Part shown: in pieces, positions 58,125-58,365 of the stretch
How the letters are laid out: each line of letters begins with the position of its first letter
How positions within the stretch are numbered: position 1 is the stretch's first letter
From: Batkoa obscura
Taxonomy: Eukaryota > Entomophthoromycota > Entomophthoromycetes > Entomophthorales > Batkoaceae
DNA: 58,365 nt
Assembly (NCBI GenBank): GCA_030770535.1
Contig: JASVEC010000098.1
Coordinates: forward strand, 1 to 58,365
Reading direction: 5' to 3'
Notes under the pieces: generated by a model
What the model was told of the DNA's origin: nothing
Seen by the model: the letters and a program-made list of their open reading frames with translations, nothing else
Databases searched by the model: none
Translations under genes and position numbers: made by a program

Positions 58125-58365
58125 ATGGAAGGTAGTAATGGACAAGAACAACTTGAATTACAACAAGATGGAGATAATGAGTTGGATGAAATCTCGTTTA
58201 TAAAATTAAAAGAAATTGAATTATTTGGTTTAAATTGTACGAGGGGATTTTATGAACAACAAAAAGATTATGAAATCACAATACAATCAGAAGATAAATC
58301 CAAGGCGGGTAATAGTTTCTCTATCAATTGATAAAACTCTGAGATATTAATTAGCCATAACTATA
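58125..58365 (+). CDS. First exon(s) of an unrecognised gene, cut by the window end
   Basis: ATG at 58125 opens an acidic, Gln-rich N-terminus (MEGSNGQEQLELQQDGDNEL) followed by DEISFIKLKEIELFGLNCTR. A plausible donor at 58308 (GCGG/GTAATAG) and acceptor at 58351 (TTAATTAG) would remove a stop and continue the frame to the window edge. No family recognised. Confidence 0.55.

Overview
The window is AT-rich nuclear DNA of a fungus. Genes are split by very short GT..AG introns (roughly 40-85 bp), mRNAs need no bacterial-type signals, and the proteins are fungal: a Rhizomucor-type secreted lipase, a Yop1/REEP5 ER-shaping protein, a Vip1/Asp1 inositol pyrophosphate kinase, a PKA regulatory subunit, an Nhp10-like HMG-box protein and a Cox13/COX6A subunit. 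WDR83 and lipid-droplet-hydrolase homologues, a Mucoromycota-like lipase and the low GC point to an early-diverging aerobic lineage (Entomophthorales such as Conidiobolus, or a relative); that placement is inference.

Layout. 1-2390: repeat-rich, with short MITEs and a solo LTR fossil. 2391-6467 (-): large MSP/ASH-domain protein. 6629-15177: transposon field, with two full copies of a 2.46-kb DNA transposon head to tail, MITEs and remnants. 15256-23188: lipase, Zap1-like zinc-finger factor, mitochondrial seryl-tRNA synthetase and WDR83 divergent from one 139-bp gap, then Yop1. 23189-27076: 3.9 kb with no gene I can support. 27187-28974: secreted collagen-like protein with about 158 Gly-X-Y triplets. 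29460-31070: a fourth, degraded transposon copy holding a second solo LTR. 32228-37965: mitochondrial-type 4HBT thioesterase, bestrophin-like channel, PPIP5K. 39078-39160: tRNA-Leu(AAG). 40979-44529: protein kinase and Rab5-type GTPase. 45388-47851: third full transposon copy. 48482-51748: HMG-box protein and PKA regulatory subunit. 53069-56234: tandem pair of LDAH-like hydrolases with a sharply bounded, nearly identical 438-bp tract that crosses introns. 56922-57499: Cox13. 58125-end: start of an unrecognised gene.

The host genes form no single pathway or cluster. They are ordinary housekeeping, signalling (PKA-R, PPIP5K, kinase, Rab5) and secreted-protein genes. The least expected content is mobile: (1) a DNA transposon family with three intact 567-codon transposase genes carrying D/D/(E or D) and CxxC motifs; (2) directly after each transposase stop codon, a 159-nt branched fold conserved in all three copies with one compensatory base-pair change; (3) a roughly 100-bp MITE family with at least eleven copies whose ends share TGGGGnTGT with the transposon.
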